Below are positions 8,467-16,644 of a DNA stretch of 18,673 bases, piece after piece. The notes below the pieces were generated by a model that was not told the origin of the DNA, searched no databases, and saw only the letters and a list, made by a program, of their open reading frames with translations. Made by a program: the position numbers and the translations under genes. Origin of the DNA: Anaerolineales bacterium UBA6668 (GTDB lineage: Bacteria; Chloroflexota; Anaerolineae; Anaerolineales; UBA6668); the NCBI GenBank assembly GCA_002455215.1, contig DKKK01000206.1:4262-22934 (forward strand). The letters are read 5' to 3'. Every line of letters begins with the position of its first letter. Position 1 is the first letter of the stretch.

Positions 8467-9651
8467 TCACGGAAAACCTAAACTGATTTTGAGTAAACCA
8501 ATCAATAATGCCCCTACTATCAGCCACAGGGTATCCAGCCGATAGAGGAGAAGCAACGCGGCACTTACAACTGCCAACGCCACGGTTAGTCCATCTTGCA
8601 AGGCGGCTCTACCTAACACCAGCGTCACTGCCGCCATTAAGCCTAGCGATGCGATGTTGACACCATCCAACACGGCGGATAACCCTGTGTTACGGCGCAA
8701 CTGCGGGATGAAGGGGTGGGTCAGCGCAACAAAGATAAATGAAGGAAGAAAAATCGCAAAGGTCGCCACAATTCCGCCTTGCCAGCCCGCCAACAAAAAG
8801 CCGATAAAGGTGGCAGTGGTAAAGAGCGGACCCGGTGTCACTTGCCCAATCGCAACCGCATCGAGCAATTGCTGTTCAGTGAGCCAGCCTAGCCGATAGA
8901 CAAAATCTTTTTGCAAAAAGGCGAGCAAAACATAGCCACTACCATACAACACACTACCAATTTTTAGAAAAGTCCAAAACAAGGTATTGAGTGTTTGCGG
9001 GTTTGGCTGGGCGGCAAAAAAGCCCAGTAGGCTACCTGGGGTAGGGTTGAAACTGATACTTTTTTGCTGTAGAAAAAAGGAGGGATTCTTGACCTTGCTG
9101 AATAGTAACGGAAGTGTAAGTGTAGGCATTACCTGGCGAGTTTTGCGCCAGAACGCTGTGAACCCACCTGCTAGTGCCAGCAAGAGTAGTTCGTGTACCC
9201 CAACAAAATAACCTACCACTGCCAGCCCCATTAACAGCCATTGCCAGCCCTGCTTGATTTGCTTTTTGCTCATTTGCCATAGTGCTTGCAGGACAATCGC
9301 CAGCACAACTGGCTTGACAGCATATAATAACCCATCTAGCCGGAGCATTGCGCCGTAGGTGGTATAGACCCATGCCAGTGCAAGCACGATACACATGGCA
9401 GGTAAGATAAACAATGTGCCCCCCAGCAACAAACCCAACCAGCCGCCTCGCTGATAACCAATGTGCATCATCATTTCGGTGCTGTTGGGTCCTGGGATTA
9501 AGTTGGTTGCGCCGAGTAAATCCATGTATGCTTCATCACTCAGCCACTTGCGGCGTGTAACCACTTCGTTGTGAAGCAAAGCAATGTGTGCGGCGGGTCC
9601 ACCAAAGGAGACACAGCCTAAGCGCAGAAAAAAGAGCGCGAGTGAGAGCAT
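8467..9651 (-). CDS. chrA: Chromate transporter, two-domain ChrA type
   Basis: 394-residue inner-membrane protein of the CHR family, in which proton-coupled efflux of chromate is the known role of characterised members. It contains both homologous halves: half one has FGGPAAHIA (about 16-24) and IPGPNSTEMMMHIGYQRGG (52-70); half two has YGSGYVLLAFLQ and VTPGPLFTTATFIGF. Around ten hydrophobic segments are visible, consistent with the long form. The ATG at 9651 is fixed by an in-frame stop just nine bases upstream; there is no Shine-Dalgarno sequence. Downstream lie the SDR, aldo/keto reductase and cupin genes on the same strand, which may form a redox-stress operon. The 178 bp upstream gap contains a copy of the palindromic repeat. 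Substrate is inferred from family only. Confidence 0.92.
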   Translation of the reverse strand: MLSLALFFLRLGCVSFGGPAAHIALLHNEVVTRRKWLSDEAYMDLLGATNLIPGPNSTEMMMHIGYQRGGWLGLLLGGTLFILPAMCIVLALAWVYTTYGAMLRLDGLLYAVKPVVLAIVLQALWQMSKKQIKQGWQWLLMGLAVVGYFVGVHELLLLALAGGFTAFWRKTRQVMPTLTLPLLFSKVKNPSFFLQQKSISFNPTPGSLLGFFAAQPNPQTLNTLFWTFLKIGSVLYGSGYVLLAFLQKDFVYRLGWLTEQQLLDAVAIGQVTPGPLFTTATFIGFLLAGWQGGIVATFAIFLPSFIFVALTHPFIPQLRRNTGLSAVLDGVNIASLGLMAAVTLVLGRAALQDGLTVALAVVSAALLLLYRLDTLWLIVGALLIGLLKISLGFP

Positions 9652-9730
9652 TTTAAATCAATATTCGGGCAGTCTCGGTAGGCTTATCATTTGCGTGATT
9701 TTCTTGCGAATGACTGTGTAGCGGTGCATG

Positions 9731-9802
9731 CTATTCGACACGGCTGGAAATTGCGTTTTTTCCCTTAAGGAGAAAAGCGCAGATATGAACCGTGTCGAAT
9801 AG
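9731..9802. repeat. Palindromic interspersed element, copy 1
   Basis: Intergenic 72 bp palindrome between the FKBP and chrA genes. The ends are a perfect 13 bp inverted repeat, CTATTCGACACGG (9731-9743) and CCGTGTCGAATAG (9790-9802). The inner hairpin GCGTTTTTTC / GAGAAAAGCGC is centred on CCTTAAGG (9763-9770), and both palindromes share the same exact centre (9766/9767). It has the same plan as the copies near 10750, 11926 and 12419. Confidence 0.9.
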
Positions 9803-9829
9803 AGCCCGAACAGAGCAATCACCAGGCAA

Positions 9830-10627
9830 TTAACGCACTGCTACAATTTCGACTTCAAAGACTAGGGTGGCATTTGGGGGAATCACCCCACCCGCACCGC
9901 GTTCTCCATAGGCAAGGTTAGCAGGGATGACCAGTTGGCGAATTCCCCCCACTTTCATGCCTTGCAAGCCTTCATCCCAGCCTTTTATTACTTGCCCCGC
10001 GCCCACCACCAGGTCAAATGGCTCGCCGCGGTCATAGGAGCTATCAAAGCGCGTGCCATCCAACAGCCAGCCCGTGTAATGCACCGAGACTTGACTGCCT
10101 TTTTGTACCGTTGCGCCATCGCCCTGTTGTAGTTCGGCATACTTTAAGCCACTGGCTGTGGTCACAAACTCAGATTCATCTACTTCATTGGGAGTACCGG
10201 ATTGCGCGTCTACCAGTTCGACATCGAAAATCAAGGTAGCATTGGGTGGGATGACGCCGCCCGCGCCGCGCTCTCCGTAAGCCAAGTTGGGTGGGATGAC
10301 CAAGCGGGCTTTGCCACCCACTTTCATCAAGGCAATGCCTTCATCCCAACCGGCAATCACCATGCCTTGCCCCAAGACAAAGGTGATAGGCTCATTGCGG
10401 TCGAGCGAGCTGTCAAATTTGGTGCCGTCTTGTAAAGTGCCGGTATAATGCACCGAAACCACATCCCCTGGCTGGGCTTGTTCGCCAGTGCCGGGTTGAA
10501 TCTCAATATATTGTAATCCTGATGGCATAGTTGTTCCTGTAGGTTGGTTAGCGGCTTGTGAGCAAGCGCTTAACGTTAGTGAAAGGGTAAGCGTAAAGAG
10601 AAAAAATAATTTTTGCATAATCCCCAT
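9830..10627 (-). CDS. Lipoprotein with two tandem FKBP-type peptidyl-prolyl isomerase domains
   Basis: 265-residue exported foldase that should catalyse prolyl cis-trans isomerisation outside the cytoplasmic membrane. A hydrophobic signal (about 5-19) ends in the lipobox LSAC with lipidated C22. Two complete FKBP domains follow (about 35-140 and 158-265). Each has the pocket residues in VHYTG, KFDSS or RFDSS, VI(A/K)GWDEG and [19 protein letters not shown]; the last block is identical in both, pointing to internal duplication. Single-domain FKBPs of this type are common; two full domains in one lipoprotein are less so. The start may be ATG 10627 or the internal ATG 10618; the signal peptide works with either. 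It is divergent from the membrane-protein gene at 10836. The nearest downstream gene is chrA, but a repeat lies in the 178 bp gap. Confidence 0.93.
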   Translation of the reverse strand: MGIMQKLFFLFTLTLSLTLSACSQAANQPTGTTMPSGLQYIEIQPGTGEQAQPGDVVSVHYTGTLQDGTKFDSSLDRNEPITFVLGQGMVIAGWDEGIALMKVGGKARLVIPPNLAYGERGAGGVIPPNATLIFDVELVDAQSGTPNEVDESEFVTTASGLKYAELQQGDGATVQKGSQVSVHYTGWLLDGTRFDSSYDRGEPFDLVVGAGQVIKGWDEGLQGMKVGGIRQLVIPANLAYGERGAGGVIPPNATLVFEVEIVAVR

Positions 10628-10726
10628 TTTACCTGTATTTCACCATGAAAAAGAGAATTGAGATACAATTTTAACGTAAATTGGCAATCGTAGGAACGTA
10701 TTTTCCGGCTGTTCACCAAGTTCTCA

Positions 10727-10754
10727 TTGCAGAACTATCGTGGCAAGTTATATT
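10727..10754 (+). promoter_or_regulatory. Possible promoter whose -10 is part of a palindromic element
   Basis: TTGCAG (10727-10732), a 16-base spacer and TATATT (10749-10754) form a sigma-70-like match upstream of the membrane-protein gene at 10836. The TATATT is the conserved left end of palindromic copy 2, so the element would supply the -10 box. The match is moderate and untested. Confidence 0.3.
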
Positions 10755-10820
10755 CGACACAGGTCAGAGTTGTGCTTTTTTGCTTAAGAAAAAAGTGCAA
10801 TTTAAATCCGTGCCAAAGCT
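10749..10820. repeat. Palindromic interspersed element, copy 2
   Basis: Intergenic copy ending 15 bp before the membrane-protein ATG. The left end TATATTCGACACAGG and the right end CCGTGCCAAAGCT are a decayed inverted pair. The core TTGTGCTTTTTT, g, CTTAAG (10783-10788), AAAAAAGTGCAA forms a long stem with one bulged G and two G-T pairs. Preceded by GGCAAG, as in copy 3. Confidence 0.85.
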
Positions 10821-10835
10821 CATTATCAGAGAACC

Positions 10836-12350
10836 ATGAAGCAAACAACTCTCAACCGCCTTCGTAAAATCGCGCAAACTGTCATTGTGCTGGCAGTAAT
10901 GGTCGTATTTTTGACTTCGATTGCCCGCTGGGGTGGCAATGTGGCCAGCGGTCCACGCCTATGGCTGGGGTTGGGGCTGGTGATAAGCTTATTTATTGGC
11001 TATGCAACGCTCATTTGGTGGCTATTTGCCAGCCCCCTGCCCGCTAGCAGGCACGCAGTACAGCAGAGTTCACGCTCCCCCGAAATTCGCCAGTTGGCGG
11101 GTTTACTGGTGGTGTTAAGTGGGACTTATTCGTTGGTGGGTGGGGTATGGGACCAAGGCTGGCATCAATTGTATGGTGGATTTGGCGATGATTTCCTGTG
11201 GCCGCCCCATTTTATGCTGTATGCCAGTTTTGGGCTTATTTTCCTGTTTGCTGGGCTTGCCATTTGGGTCATTTTTAAGGGCAAGGGCGGCTTGCGTGCG
11301 CGTTTCCGCAGTGAACCTTTGCTCGGCTTTTTGGGTGTGGTTGCTACTTTCATTTTGGTATCGATCCCTTCCGATATTCTCTGGCATGAGTTATACGGAG
11401 TGGACATCACTGGCTGGAGTCTGCCGCATGTTCTGCTTGGCTTTTGCTTCTCCATGATTATGATTGCCGCCATCTTTTTGCAACGTTCTTTGCTACCTGA
11501 ACGTACCCTACTCGGTTGGCAAGGCTTGCGAAACTTGCACGTTCAAGAATTTCTGATGATTCTTTCGATTGCGATTGGTATAAGCGGGCTGGTGATGGTG
11601 TTTGCAGTCGATTGGGATACGATTGACCACATTGTACTGGTGCCAAGCAATGCTTATGAAGCGGCTTTTTGGTCGCGTCCCATTTGGCTTTACACGGCAA
11701 TCATGGCAATGTTAGCGCTGTTTGCGGGCAAGTTTACACTCTCTATCGTGCGCATTGCCGGATCCGCCAGCCTAATGTGCCTGCTAGTGATAGGATTTCG
11801 CTTGGCGGCAGTTAACATCCTAGAAAGCACCTACCCCGCCACGCACCTATTGGTTACCCACCACTGGCTTTTGCTTGCCCCGTGTCTCGTACTCGACATT
11901 TTATACAGCCGCACCAATGGGCAAGCTATATTCGACACGAATGAAAATCGCCCTATTGTGCTTAAGGAAAAAAGCGCAACTCAACACCCGGCATACATGC
12001 CGAATATTGAGCGTGTCAAATATAAGATTCGCTATCAGTGGCTGATAGAAAGTAGTTTAGCGGTGCTTGCCTTTTGGTTGGTAGGCTTCCCGCTTATCCA
12101 AGCTACCATGATCTACCCCATCATCTCCAGCCCAACCATCCCCAGCATGGTTCTCACTAGCCTGCTTTTCGGTGCGGCTGGGGCGTGGGCAGGGATACAA
12201 TTGGGTGAATGGGGCAAAACCTTTAGCCATACCTACCGTGCCGAAAACATTGCGGTACGGTCATGGGTGAACTGGGCGGCATTTGTGGCATTGCTGATTA
12301 GCGTCGTTGTCAGTGTGACCTATATGCTCACTGCCAAACCACCGGTCTAG
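10836..12350 (+). CDS. Polytopic membrane protein of unknown function with repeated D-x3-H motifs
   Basis: 504-residue integral membrane protein with about ten to twelve hydrophobic segments. I cannot assign a named family. A motif recurs: D106-x3-H110-LYG-...-WPPH125, then D180-x3-H184-LYG-...-WSLPH198, and a weaker third copy D261-x3-H265-...-WSRPI (about 279-283). Acid and histidines next to membrane helices suggest bound metal or heme, perhaps in an oxidoreductase or carrier; this is inference. Residues 364-397 are encoded by a palindromic element (11926-12026) read in frame, a polar charged stretch between the helix ending near 357 and the one starting near 406. The frame continues intact for 107 codons after it, so the gene is not obviously broken. 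Repeat copies lie 15 bp before the ATG and 68 bp after the stop. No good Shine-Dalgarno sequence is seen (AGAGAACC before ATG 10836). Confidence 0.85.
   Translation: MKQTTLNRLRKIAQTVIVLAVMVVFLTSIARWGGNVASGPRLWLGLGLVISLFIGYATLIWWLFASPLPASRHAVQQSSRSPEIRQLAGLLVVLSGTYSLVGGVWDQGWHQLYGGFGDDFLWPPHFMLYASFGLIFLFAGLAIWVIFKGKGGLRARFRSEPLLGFLGVVATFILVSIPSDILWHELYGVDITGWSLPHVLLGFCFSMIMIAAIFLQRSLLPERTLLGWQGLRNLHVQEFLMILSIAIGISGLVMVFAVDWDTIDHIVLVPSNAYEAAFWSRPIWLYTAIMAMLALFAGKFTLSIVRIAGSASLMCLLVIGFRLAAVNILESTYPATHLLVTHHWLLLAPCLVLDILYSRTNGQAIFDTNENRPIVLKEKSATQHPAYMPNIERVKYKIRYQWLIESSLAVLAFWLVGFPLIQATMIYPIISSPTIPSMVLTSLLFGAAGAWAGIQLGEWGKTFSHTYRAENIAVRSWVNWAAFVALLISVVVSVTYMLTAKPPV
11926..12026. repeat. Palindromic interspersed element, copy 3, inside a coding region
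   Basis: The left end CTATATTCGACACG (11926-11939) matches the right end CGTGTCAAATATA (12012-12024) with one mismatch. The centre CTTAAG is at 11961-11966, followed by the conserved right arm GAAAAAAGCGCAA. The right arm is about 23 bp longer than in other copies and contains a second end-like ATGCCGAATAT (about 11998-12007). It lies wholly within the membrane-protein gene, adds codons 364-397 and keeps the frame open. Confidence 0.88.
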
Positions 12351-12418
12351 CCCGCAAAAGCGCACTTGCCTTACCTGCCATCATCTTGTAAACTTGCGCA
12401 GTTTCACATTTTGATTTG

Positions 12419-12494
12419 CTATATTCGGCACGGGTCAGCATTGCACCTTTTTTCTTAAGGGGAAAAACGCAATTTCCATCCAAGCCGAATCGAC
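12419..12494. repeat. Palindromic interspersed element, copy 4
   Basis: Intergenic copy in the 201 bp gap after the membrane-protein gene. The left end CTATATTCGGCACGGG starts at 12419. The core is TTGCACCTTTTTT, CTTAAG (12454-12459), GGGGAAAAACGCAA. The right end CCAAGCCGAATCGAC (12480-12494) is a decayed inverse of the left end and is symmetric about the same centre. The stretch GGGTCAGcATTG also matches copy 2. Confidence 0.85.
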
Positions 12495-12551
12495 CCTGCA
12501 ATCGCTCTCAGATGCGGGTAAAGCATTGTTCAATCTCGCTTTTTGCGCATT

Positions 12552-14435
12552 ATGACCAACCACTCCGAATCTACATTTTTAGCATCACTCACCCAGCGCA
12601 CCTTGCTTTCTGACGGGGCGACTGGCACCCAACTGCATGAGCGTGGCTTTGGGCTGGAACGTTGTTATGAATTGCTGAATCTAACGCACCCGCAAGTCGT
12701 GCAAGCCATTCACCGTGACTATCTGCAAGCAGGGGCAGACATTCTGGAAACGCACACCTTTGGCGCCAATGCCTTGCGCCTAGCCCAGCACAGTTTACAA
12801 GAGCAAGTTCACGCCATCAACACCGCCGCCGTGCAAAACGCCCGCACAGCCATTGCCAGTTTCCCTACAACGCGAAAAATCTGGGTTGCGGGGTCGGTGG
12901 GTCCCTTGGGCGTAGCATTTGCCCCACTCGGGCGCACCACTCCCGAACAAGCTTACCAAGCCTTTTACCAGCAAATTTCCGCACTAGTTGCGGCGGGTGT
13001 AGATGTAATTTGGCTGGAAACTTTTGGCGATTTACGCGAAATTGAGCAGGCAGTTCTCGCCGCCCGCCAGTTTCCACACTTGCCACTGACCGCCAGCCTT
13101 TCCTTTGCTCAAGATGACCACACCAGCGCCGGTGACCACCCTGCCAAAGTTGCCCGCACTTTGCATCAGTGGGGCGTGGATATTATTGGCTTAAATTGCT
13201 CGGTCGGACCTTCCCAATTGACACGCCTTTTACGGCGCATGGTGGCGGCAGTGCCCACGGCACGATTTGCGGTGCTTCCCAATGCTGGATGGCCCGAGCA
13301 AGTGGGGGGGCGCATCTTCTATGCGGCGGGGGCAGGCTACTTTGCCGACTATGCCAAAACCTTGCTGGAAGGTGGCGCTTGCATTGTCGGCGGCTGTTGC
13401 GGCACAACGCCCAACCACATTGCCGCCATGCGCCCGGTGGTGAGTGCTTTTGGTGCGCCGATTGTTCACAATCCCAGCAGTGAACTCGAAGAAGCCAGCG
13501 AAAGTGAAGCGCCTGCCAAAGTTTTGCCACCTAGCCAGTGGGCACAAGCCCTGCAAGGGGAAGAACCTTTCTTCACAGTGGAAGTTCATCCACCCAAAGG
13601 GTGGGATTGTACCCGCGTGATTGAGCAGGTAAATTTGCTGGCAAAGGCGGGTAGCGACTTTGTCAATATTGCCGACAGCCCTTTGGCACGCATGCGCATG
13701 AGCCCTTTGGCATTGTGCCAGTTGGTTCAGCAAGAAGTGGGGTTGGAAACAGTTTTGCACTTCCCCACACGAGGACGAAACCTGCTACGCGTGCAAGGCG
13801 ATTTGCTGGCGGCTCATGCCTTGGGCATTCGCAATATCTTTGCCGTCATGGGCGACCCGTCCGCCATTGGCGATTATCCAAGTGCCAGCGACAATTTTGA
13901 CGTGCCCCCAACGGGCTTACTGAAGTTGATAAAAGAAAACTTTAATTGCGGCGTGGACCAAGGCGGGCAGAGCATCGGAAGCCCCACTGCCTTTACGGCG
14001 GGTTGTGCCCTGAGCTTGACCCCAGCAGACTATGAGCGCGAAGCCAAGTTACTAAAGACCAAGCTCGCGCACGGCGCAGATTTTGCCCTGACTCAGCCAG
14101 TATTTGAGCCGCAAGCCGCTTTTGACTTTATCGAAAAATTCCAGTCGGAAAATGGTGATTGGAAATTGCCACTCGTGATTGGGATTTTACCGTTGTATAA
14201 TCTAAATCATGCAAATTTCTTGCACCATGAAGTGCCGGGTATTCACCTACCGGCACAAATTTTAACCCGCATGGCAGAAACCAAGCATCCTGCCGAAACA
14301 GGCATTGCGATTGCCGTAGAACTCATCGCGCAATTACGTCACCACCCAGCCGTCCGTGGTTTTTACCTGATGCCGCCGTTTGGACGCTACCATTTGGCGG
14401 TCGAAATGATCCGGCAAGTAAAATCTGCCTATTAA
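12552..14435 (+). CDS. Bifunctional homocysteine S-methyltransferase / 5,10-methylenetetrahydrofolate reductase
   Basis: About 627 residues joining two enzymes of one-carbon and methionine metabolism, like Bacillus YitJ. The N-terminal half (about 10-310) is a homocysteine S-methyltransferase barrel: DGATGTQL near the start, ETHTFGAN, and zinc-binding cysteines C216 (GLNCSVG) and C282-C283 (GGCCGTTP). The C-terminal half (about 330-625) is an MTHFR (MetF-like) FAD barrel with [33 protein letters not shown] and a late TQPVFEP block. Together it can make methyl-THF and transfer methyl groups to homocysteine, though the methyl donor used by the first half is not visible. The frame opens at TTG 12543, but ATG 12552 is preferred; neither has a Shine-Dalgarno sequence. 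It heads a + strand group, with the next gene 20 bp downstream. Confidence 0.95.
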   Translation: MTNHSESTFLASLTQRTLLSDGATGTQLHERGFGLERCYELLNLTHPQVVQAIHRDYLQAGADILETHTFGANALRLAQHSLQEQVHAINTAAVQNARTAIASFPTTRKIWVAGSVGPLGVAFAPLGRTTPEQAYQAFYQQISALVAAGVDVIWLETFGDLREIEQAVLAARQFPHLPLTASLSFAQDDHTSAGDHPAKVARTLHQWGVDIIGLNCSVGPSQLTRLLRRMVAAVPTARFAVLPNAGWPEQVGGRIFYAAGAGYFADYAKTLLEGGACIVGGCCGTTPNHIAAMRPVVSAFGAPIVHNPSSELEEASESEAPAKVLPPSQWAQALQGEEPFFTVEVHPPKGWDCTRVIEQVNLLAKAGSDFVNIADSPLARMRMSPLALCQLVQQEVGLETVLHFPTRGRNLLRVQGDLLAAHALGIRNIFAVMGDPSAIGDYPSASDNFDVPPTGLLKLIKENFNCGVDQGGQSIGSPTAFTAGCALSLTPADYEREAKLLKTKLAHGADFALTQPVFEPQAAFDFIEKFQSENGDWKLPLVIGILPLYNLNHANFLHHEVPGIHLPAQILTRMAETKHPAETGIAIAVELIAQLRHHPAVRGFYLMPPFGRYHLAVEMIRQVKSAY

Positions 14436-14455
14436 ACACCCTATCCTACTTCCCC

Positions 14456-15235
14456 ATGTCCGATTCTGTTTACATTCCCGAAAGTGCGATGGCAATTGTA
14501 GCCCATCCAGATGATATTGAATTTGGTAGTGCCGGTACGCTCATCCGTTGGGCAAATGCCGGTTGCCGTGTGAGTTATGTCTTGGTGACCAGCGGAGATG
14601 GAGGCATTGCTGACCCACGTATCTCGCGTGCCAAAGCAATGGAAATCCGCGAAGCCGAGCAACGCGCCGCTTGCCAGTTGGCAGGCACAGCCGAAGTGGT
14701 GTTTCTACGCGAAACCGATGGTATGGTGGTAAATACGCTAGAACTACGCCGCCGTTTGGTGCGCGAACTCCGCCGTTTCCGCCCCGAAGTCGTATTGACG
14801 ATGGATCCAACAGTGGTGTGGGCACGGGACAATTACATCAACCACCCTGACCACCGCGCAGTGGGTATGGCTACACTCGATGCCGTCTTCCCTGCCAGTG
14901 GGCAACCGCATGTCTTTCAAGATATCGAGATGGAAGGCTATTCTGCTTTTAAGCCGCGTAAGGTGTACGCTGTGACATTTGGCGCGCCGGGCGATATTTC
15001 AGTCAACATTAGCAGTAGTATTGACCAAAAAATTGCCGCCTTGCGCTGTCACAAAAGCCAGTTTAATGGCTGGGACCCCGAACCACGCGTGCGCGAATGG
15101 GCAAGAGCGGCAGGCGCAGGCAAAGAAATGGATTATGCCGAAGTTTTTCGCGTGGTCACACTGGAAGATGATGAGACTTGGGCAAAGTGGAAAGGCGAAG
15201 TGATGGGGCGCTACCAAGTAGACTTGGGTATCTAA
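14456..15235 (+). CDS. PIG-L (LmbE-like) N-deacetylase family protein
   Basis: 259-residue zinc-dependent deacetylase fold. The metal site is clear: AHPDD (H17, D19, D20) near the N-terminus and HPDH (H130-H133) in NHPDHRAVG. Other family marks are VTSGDGG and FLRETDG. Family members remove N-acetyl groups from GlcNAc-containing substrates such as GlcNAc-PI, mycothiol or bacillithiol precursors and antibiotics; the exact substrate cannot be told here. The GT-C glycosyltransferase gene just downstream fits a role in a surface glycan or glycolipid, which is inference. The protein has no signal peptide, so it is cytoplasmic. ATG 14456 lies 20 bp after the methyltransferase stop without a Shine-Dalgarno sequence; the next gene starts 11 bp after its TAA. 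Confidence 0.92.
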   Translation: MSDSVYIPESAMAIVAHPDDIEFGSAGTLIRWANAGCRVSYVLVTSGDGGIADPRISRAKAMEIREAEQRAACQLAGTAEVVFLRETDGMVVNTLELRRRLVRELRRFRPEVVLTMDPTVVWARDNYINHPDHRAVGMATLDAVFPASGQPHVFQDIEMEGYSAFKPRKVYAVTFGAPGDISVNISSSIDQKIAALRCHKSQFNGWDPEPRVREWARAAGAGKEMDYAEVFRVVTLEDDETWAKWKGEVMGRYQVDLGI

Positions 15236-15246
15236 CTCACCGCCTA

Positions 15247-16644
15247 ATGAATGCCCTGCCGAAGCGTTGGTTTCTCCCGTTTTTGTTCTTGCTGGTGACG
15301 TCTGTCTATTGGGCAAGCATTGCCGGAATCACCAGTTCCAATGACGGGAGTCATTTCGCCTTGTTGCGAGCCATGACAGACCAACAGCAATTTGAAATTT
15401 CAGATTACCTTTCCTTTACCGAAAATCAAGACTACGCGCTAAATGGCGACTTGTATTTCAGCGACCGACCGCCCGGCACCGCTTGGCTGACTTTGCCAAC
15501 CTATCTCATCGGGCAATGGCTTCCTGCTTTACCCCTGCCCACTTCCAAGCATGATGCCAACAATCCGCACTTGCTGTATGCGCTGATTCCGACTGTGACA
15601 GCGGCAGGCGTTGCGGTACTGTTGCTCTACAGCCTACTCACTCGTTCCTTGCAAATCTCTCCCGCCATTGCAACGTTTACCGTACTGAGCTTTGCACTTG
15701 GAAGCATTCATTGGAAATATGCCACTTTATTGTACTCACACGCCATGTCAAGCGGTTTGCTGTGGGTGGTGCTTGGACTCAGCTTGCATTGGCGAGAACA
15801 TTCCCCCCGCCCGTGGCAAAACCTACTGCTTGGGTTTCTGTTGGGCGCACTGGTCTGGGTGGAATATACAAACATGGTGGCTGTAGCTTGGATTGGTAGC
15901 TTCTATTGCCTATGGCAGTGGAAAAACCGCACGGGCTTGTTTTGGTTTGTGCTGGGGGGCGTGCTGGCTGGGCTGGTACTGATGAGCTACAACCTGCTTA
16001 ACTTTGGCTCACCCTTTGAACTTTCCACCTTTAATGTAGATACTACCCGCTGGCCACAAAACAAGAGTTTTGCCAACGACTTTGCCACACCCATTTGGCA
16101 AGGACTACCTGCCCTGCTGGTGTGGGGCAACGACAATCAGGGCTTATTTTTACTCTCACCCGTCGCCATTGTTGGGCTGTGGGGTATTCGCCCACTCTGG
16201 TGCTATTCAAGAATCTTGTGTGTGTTCCTGCTGGGTTTGTTTGGTTGCATGTTGGCGCTATTTAGCATGAGTACTACTTTCAATCCGGCAACCAATGACG
16301 GGCGCTATCTCACCCCTTTTCTGGGATTGTGGTTTGTGGCAGTTGCGTTTGGTATTCAAGCCCTGCCCAAGGGCGTGTTTACCAATGGCGTGCTGGCAGT
16401 ATTGGGGTGGCTATCCTTGCAAAATCAAATCTGGCACATCGCGTACTCATGGGGACACAGCATTGATTTGAGTCAATGGCGCAGTTGGAGCATCGCCCCC
16501 GATAACCTTGCCCGTCTGAGTCACGCAGTTTTCCACAATTGGCAAAACTTGCCCGCTTGGTGGTTGCTTCTAGCGGGAGTGGCGGGACTGGCTGGGCTGG
16601 CGCGTACCCTGTGGTTTGCCCGTTCCCCAAAGGACACCGCATGA
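15247..16644 (+). CDS. GT-C type membrane glycosyltransferase-like protein
   Basis: 465-residue polytopic protein with about eleven hydrophobic segments, the first at residues 7-25. After it comes a large loop with TSSNDGSHFALLRAM, where an acidic residue follows the first helix as in GT-C enzymes (PMT/ArnT-like) that use polyprenyl-phosphate sugars, and then LYFSDRPPGTAWLTLP. A long soluble C-terminal domain is absent, so it is a short version. The exact family and sugar are not recognisable. The frame is open back to a TTG at 15178, but this would overlap the deacetylase gene and put a polar stretch before the first helix; ATG 15247, 11 bp after that gene, is preferred. The stop overlaps the next ATG by four bases (ATGA), showing translational coupling to the YbaK gene. 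Confidence 0.8.
   Translation: MNALPKRWFLPFLFLLVTSVYWASIAGITSSNDGSHFALLRAMTDQQQFEISDYLSFTENQDYALNGDLYFSDRPPGTAWLTLPTYLIGQWLPALPLPTSKHDANNPHLLYALIPTVTAAGVAVLLLYSLLTRSLQISPAIATFTVLSFALGSIHWKYATLLYSHAMSSGLLWVVLGLSLHWREHSPRPWQNLLLGFLLGALVWVEYTNMVAVAWIGSFYCLWQWKNRTGLFWFVLGGVLAGLVLMSYNLLNFGSPFELSTFNVDTTRWPQNKSFANDFATPIWQGLPALLVWGNDNQGLFLLSPVAIVGLWGIRPLWCYSRILCVFLLGLFGCMLALFSMSTTFNPATNDGRYLTPFLGLWFVAVAFGIQALPKGVFTNGVLAVLGWLSLQNQIWHIAYSWGHSIDLSQWRSWSIAPDNLARLSHAVFHNWQNLPAWWLLLAGVAGLAGLARTLWFARSPKDTA

Noticed and set aside
9659..9673. ATATTCGGGCA before chrA as a decayed element end
   Set aside because: Only a short match, with no partner end at the right distance.
13230..13760. Minus-strand frame of 176 codons opposite the methyltransferase/MTHFR gene
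   Set aside because: Cys/His-rich but no ordered motif; antisense to conserved zinc-site and MTHFR sequence.
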